Source of the DNA: Bryobacterales bacterium
Lineage (GTDB): Bacteria; Acidobacteriota; Terriglobia; Bryobacterales; Bryobacteraceae
DNA: 8,838 bases
Reading direction: 5' to 3'
Assembly: GCA_003132865.1 (NCBI GenBank)
Contig: PKYZ01000324.1
Span: 1-8,838 of the forward strand
Shown: in pieces, positions 5,708 through 8,838 of the stretch
How positions within the stretch are numbered: position 1 is the stretch's first letter
How the letters are laid out: each line of letters starts with the position of its first letter
Position numbers and translations under genes: made by a program
Notes under the pieces: model-generated
The model's database searches: none
What the model was told of the DNA's origin: nothing
Seen by the model: only the letters and a program-made list of their open reading frames with translations

Positions 5708-7462
5708 TTACTCCCACTCGATGGTGGCGGGAGGCTTGTGAGTCAAATCGTAGAATACTCCACTAACACCCGGGATCGAGAGTAACTCGGTCGAGATAGA
5801 GTCGAGTAAGTCATGGGGCATGGCGACCGACTGGGCGGTCATGCCGTCCACGGAATCGATGGGACGAAGGACCACGGAGTCCGGCGCGTCGCCGGTTCCG
5901 AGCGGAATCAGCACCACCGGGAATTGCCAGATGCGGCGGTCGAAACCGCTCGAGTGCGAGAGGCGGCGCACGATGGCATCGGCATGCCGCAGGCGCGCGA
6001 GCCGCTCGGGCGTGAGGTCGCTGACGCGCACGCGCAGATCCGCCAGCGGCGCGGCGGTGCGCACGCGCGCGACGACGCGGTTGACGCCGGATATGCGATT
6101 GATCAGTTCGGTGGCGCGGGCGTGATCCAGCGCGTCGAGCGCGTCGATACACAACACGGGCGCGTAACTGCGGCTATCGCCCTGCACGCCGACGGAGTGG
6201 ACCGGCAGGATGTAGCCGTCGGCGGTGGCCTGGACGCCGGCTTCGATCTGGGAACAGAGACAGCGGATGGCCAGACCGGGTCCGGGAAACGGGTGGCGGT
6301 CGAGGATCTCCGCGGGCAGCCCGAGTTCCCGGCCAATCTCGCGAACCTCATCCTTATAGTAAGCGCGGAGGGGCTCCACGACGCGGCCGGCGTCGATCAG
6401 CCTTTGTATGCCGGGCACGCGGTTGTGGTGCGTCTTGATGACGGCGGCCTTTTCGGTTCCGCCGGATTCGATGGTGTCCGGATAGATGGTGCCCTGGCCG
6501 AGAATCCAGTGGCCGTCGAGCAGATGGCGGGATTCGATAATGCGCTCCTGCACGCGCACGAATTCTTCGCCGATGATGTGGCGTTTCCGCTCGGGGTCGC
6601 GCACCCCGGCGAGCGCGCCCAGGAACCGATCTTCGGCGGACTCCACCGAGAGGCCGGGTATGCGGCGCATGGAATCGGTTTCGCCCTCGCGCATCAGGCC
6701 GGTATCGACATAAACTCCCTGCACACGTTCCGCGCCGAGGGCGCGTTGGCAGAGCGCGCAGGCGACCGTGGAATCGACCCCTCCGCTGACGAAGAAGAAA
6801 ACATTGCGATCGCCTACGCACTGGCGAATTTCGTCTTCGATCTGGGGCACGCGATGGAGCGGATCCCAATCGCGCCGGCAATCGCAAATGCCGAACAGGA
6901 AGTTGGACAGGATCTCGCGGCCGCGCGAGGTGTGCACGACTTCGGGATGGAACTGCACGCCGTAGAGGCCGCGGGCGGGCGCTTCGATTGCGGCGATGGA
7001 GCAAGTGGCGGTACTGCCCAAGAGGGAGAACCCGGGTGGCACGGCGCTGACCAGATCGCGATGGCTCATCCAGATTTGCTGCGGGCCTGAGATGCCATCG
7101 AACAGCACGCTGGAGCAGCCATCCAAATCGAGCGTGGCCAAGCCATACTCGCCTTTGACGCCCAACTGGACGGTTCCGCCCAACAGATGCGCCATGAGCT
7201 GCTGGCCGTAGCAGATGCCCAGCACGCGTGCGCCATCGTCTCGGGGATGGAAAATGGCGGGATCGACGGTGGGGCTGGCTGGATCGTAAACGCTATTGGG
7301 GCCGCCGGAGATGATCAGACCCCTGGCGCCGGCGAGATCGGCCGCGGGAGTTTCGCTTGCACGCACTTCGGAATAGACTCCCAGGTCGCGAACTTTACGC
7401 GCGATCAGGTGACAATATTGGCCTCCGGCATCCAGGACGACGATCTGGGCGGCGGTTTTCAC
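5708..7462 (-). CDS. guaA: GMP synthase (glutamine-hydrolysing), eukaryote-like long form
   Basis: A 584-residue cytoplasmic enzyme that converts XMP to GMP using ATP and glutamine, the last step of guanine nucleotide synthesis. The N-terminal class I amidotransferase domain (about 5-190) has the nucleophile C84 in GICYGQQ and the H172/E174 pair in FHPEV. The ATP-pyrophosphatase domain has the P-loop SGGVDST (226-232). The C-terminal part holds HPFPGPGLAIR (390-400) and ends KPPATIEWE (576-584). Typical bacterial GuaA is about 515-525 residues. The extra length lies after GPGLAIR, where residues 401-480 add a subdomain containing LPVHSVGVQGDSRSY (419-433) before the usual XMP-binding end. That arrangement, with ISGGPNSVY and RLIDAGRVVEPL, matches the human-type monomeric enzyme rather than the dimeric E. 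coli type. Translation starts at GTG 7462, overlapping the upstream protease stop as GTGA, which suggests translational coupling. All catalytic residues are present. Confidence 0.95.
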   Translation of the reverse strand: MKTAAQIVVLDAGGQYCHLIARKVRDLGVYSEVRASETPAADLAGARGLIISGGPNSVYDPASPTVDPAIFHPRDDGARVLGICYGQQLMAHLLGGTVQLGVKGEYGLATLDLDGCSSVLFDGISGPQQIWMSHRDLVSAVPPGFSLLGSTATCSIAAIEAPARGLYGVQFHPEVVHTSRGREILSNFLFGICDCRRDWDPLHRVPQIEDEIRQCVGDRNVFFFVSGGVDSTVACALCQRALGAERVQGVYVDTGLMREGETDSMRRIPGLSVESAEDRFLGALAGVRDPERKRHIIGEEFVRVQERIIESRHLLDGHWILGQGTIYPDTIESGGTEKAAVIKTHHNRVPGIQRLIDAGRVVEPLRAYYKDEVREIGRELGLPAEILDRHPFPGPGLAIRCLCSQIEAGVQATADGYILPVHSVGVQGDSRSYAPVLCIDALDALDHARATELINRISGVNRVVARVRTAAPLADLRVRVSDLTPERLARLRHADAIVRRLSHSSGFDRRIWQFPVVLIPLGTGDAPDSVVLRPIDSVDGMTAQSVAMPHDLLDSISTELLSIPGVSGVFYDLTHKPPATIEWE

Positions 7463-8838
7463 CGGGCGAGTATGGGATCTTCCGGCTGCATGCGTTTGAC
7501 GACGATCCTGCGGGCCGAATCCAGCAGCGCTTTGGCCTTAGGCATGGCGTCGATGGCCCGTTCCACTATGGGATCGGTTTCGATGGCGACGCGGTCGGCC
7601 TCATCGAGGTTGAATGCCGTGATGTACATTTCGCGCTTGAGGAGGCGCCTGATCCAGTCGGTATCCTGGGTGAATTCGGCTTCCGTGAAATCGTAGTTTT
7701 GCTTCAACAGATAGTCGTGGAATTCGTTCAGGGTGGTGGCGTCGGGGGACCAGCCCTTGGGCAGCTTGGCCTCGTGCTGGCCGAAGTAGTAGCGCGCGAA
7801 GTTGAAGAACCCCTTTAAGTAAAGCTCGGTCTGCAGATGGTCGATTTTGGGTTGGACGTATTTTTCATCGGGGGTGATCCCGCCGCCGCCATAGACGGTG
7901 CGGCCGCTGTCGGTCATCTTCACGTCCTGCATGTCCTTCGGCTCGTCCTTGTGATAGTAGTAATCGAAGAACGACTTATTGGTGTAATCGCGCTGGATCA
8001 GGCGACCGCTGGGTGTGTAGAAATGGGCGGTGGTAAGCGCCAGGCCGGTGTTCTCGGAGAGCGGATAGACGGTTTGCACCAGCCCTTTGCCAAAAGTGGT
8101 TTCGCCCAGAATCCAGCCTCGATCGTGATCTTGCAGGGCGCCGGCGACGATCTCGGCGGCGGAAGCCGAACGGCGGTTTACCAGCACGACGATGGGATAC
8201 TCATGCCCGTGGTTGCCGTTCCTGGCGGTGTACGTCTTTTCCGGCGAAGAGCGGCCGCGGTGGGAAACGATGGTCTGACCCTTTTGCAGGAACTTGTCGG
8301 CCACCGCCACGCCTTCGTTGAGCAGGCCGCCCGGGTTCTCGCGCAAATCGAGGACCAGGCCGTGGATGTTGTTCTCGCCCAGCTTCTTCAGACTGTCTTC
8401 GAGTTCCTTGCTGGTGGTTTCGTTGAACTGCTCGACGAAGACATAGGCGATGCCGGGCTTTAGCCAGATGGCGTTTTTCACGCTGCTGCGCGAGATTTCG
8501 TCGCGGATGACGGTGAACGTGATCGGCTGGTCGCTGCCTTCGCGGGAAACCACGATGGTGACCTGCGTGCCGCGCGGACCTTTCAGCAGGTCGGCCACCT
8601 CGGTGGTGGTGAGGTTGTCGGTGGATTTATCGTTCACCTTCATGATGATGTCGCCCGGCCGGAGTCCTGCGCGATAGGCGGGTGAACCGGCGAACGGCGC
8701 GACCACGATGGTCTTACCGTTGAAAGGCCGCACCTGCATGCCGACGCCGAAGTAGTGGCCCTTCTGGTCCTCACGGAGGAGTTGGTAGTCGCGGGGATCG
8801 AAGAAATTCGTGTGCGGATCGAGGGTGCGGAGCATGCC
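7459..8838 (-). CDS. C-terminal processing peptidase (S41A, CtpA/Prc type), 5' end outside window
   Basis: A serine protease that trims or degrades envelope proteins from their C-termini. The window holds the last 459 codons; the coding frame continues past base 8838, so the signal peptide and first part are missing. Numbering from the Met at 8835: LRTLDPHTNFFD (2-13) is the end of the N-terminal helical region, a PDZ domain covers about 28-112 with GSPAYRAGLRPGD (50-62), and the S41 core follows with LVLDLRENPGG (160-170). The catalytic Ser/Lys pair is S225 in RSASAAE (222-228) and K250 in FGKGLVQ (248-254), with the supporting Q254 in place. A C-terminal extension of about 120 residues (from about 335) is helical and charged. 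All catalytic residues are intact. Its TGA (7461-7459) overlaps the guaA GTG start. Nothing in the sequence connects protease and GMP synthesis functionally; shared transcription is the simplest reading. The promoter lies outside the window. Confidence 0.93.
   Translation of the reverse strand, partial: GMLRTLDPHTNFFDPRDYQLLREDQKGHYFGVGMQVRPFNGKTIVVAPFAGSPAYRAGLRPGDIIMKVNDKSTDNLTTTEVADLLKGPRGTQVTIVVSREGSDQPITFTVIRDEISRSSVKNAIWLKPGIAYVFVEQFNETTSKELEDSLKKLGENNIHGLVLDLRENPGGLLNEGVAVADKFLQKGQTIVSHRGRSSPEKTYTARNGNHGHEYPIVVLVNRRSASAAEIVAGALQDHDRGWILGETTFGKGLVQTVYPLSENTGLALTTAHFYTPSGRLIQRDYTNKSFFDYYYHKDEPKDMQDVKMTDSGRTVYGGGGITPDEKYVQPKIDHLQTELYLKGFFNFARYYFGQHEAKLPKGWSPDATTLNEFHDYLLKQNYDFTEAEFTQDTDWIRRLLKREMYITAFNLDEADRVAIETDPIVERAIDAMPKAKALLDSARRIVVKRMQPEDPILAR

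Noticed and set aside
5813..7090. Plus-strand open frame of 425 aa
   Set aside because: It is fully antisense to guaA, whose catalytic motifs are all intact; the plus-strand translation looks like no known protein.
7837..8463. Plus-strand open frame of 208 aa
   Set aside because: Antisense to the S41 protease core; no motif support.
1..8838. CRISPR array, tRNA or rRNA genes, complete transposon
   Set aside because: No regularly spaced repeats, no tRNA-like or rRNA stretches recognised, and no transposase frame seen on either strand by reading.

Overview
The window is GC-rich bacterial DNA, most likely from an Acidobacteriota chromosome of the Bryobacterales/Solibacter type. That placement is an inference from the mix of families (a two-domain O-methyltransferase with an HILHDW motif, a CHASE3 sensor fragment, a secreted GH42 enzyme, a DUF3617 protein, a eukaryote-like GMP synthase). 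No rRNA or other phylogenetic marker is present to confirm it.

Layout. Positions 1-325 hold the possible end of a plus-strand gene, a decayed minus-strand cysteine synthase (cysK) 3' remnant, and the leader of the first intact gene, which has a perfect 12-bp palindrome and a strong ribosome binding site. Positions 320/326-1342 encode a SAM-dependent O-methyltransferase (+). Positions 1343-2963 are a scrapyard. They hold a CHASE3 sensor fragment that has lost its start codon and kinase part and carries an unrelated-looking tail (+), a frameshifted hicB-like antitoxin remnant (-), a short block of imperfect direct repeats that may be an insertion-sequence end, and a nearly intact higA-type antitoxin with no visible toxin (-).

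Positions 2964-5655 form a probable two-gene plus-strand unit: a GH42 beta-galactosidase with a signal peptide, then a small exported DUF3617 protein 25 bp downstream. Two perfect hairpins lie at 5661-5698 between these genes and the convergent minus-strand unit. That unit (8838-5708) is a C-terminal-processing protease (S41, its 5' part outside the window) whose stop codon overlaps the GTG start of guaA by 4 bp, so the two genes are probably transcribed and translated together.

How the genes fit together. The GH42 and DUF3617 proteins are both predicted to leave the cytoplasm, and the protease family also works in the cell envelope. GuaA makes GMP in the cytoplasm; its overlap with the protease gene suggests co-expression, not a shared pathway. 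The most notable single feature is GuaA itself: at 584 aa it has the extra C-terminal subdomain and sequence signatures of the monomeric eukaryotic enzyme. I see no convincing new multi-gene system. The most irregular stretch is 1343-2963, which reads as accumulated gene remnants.
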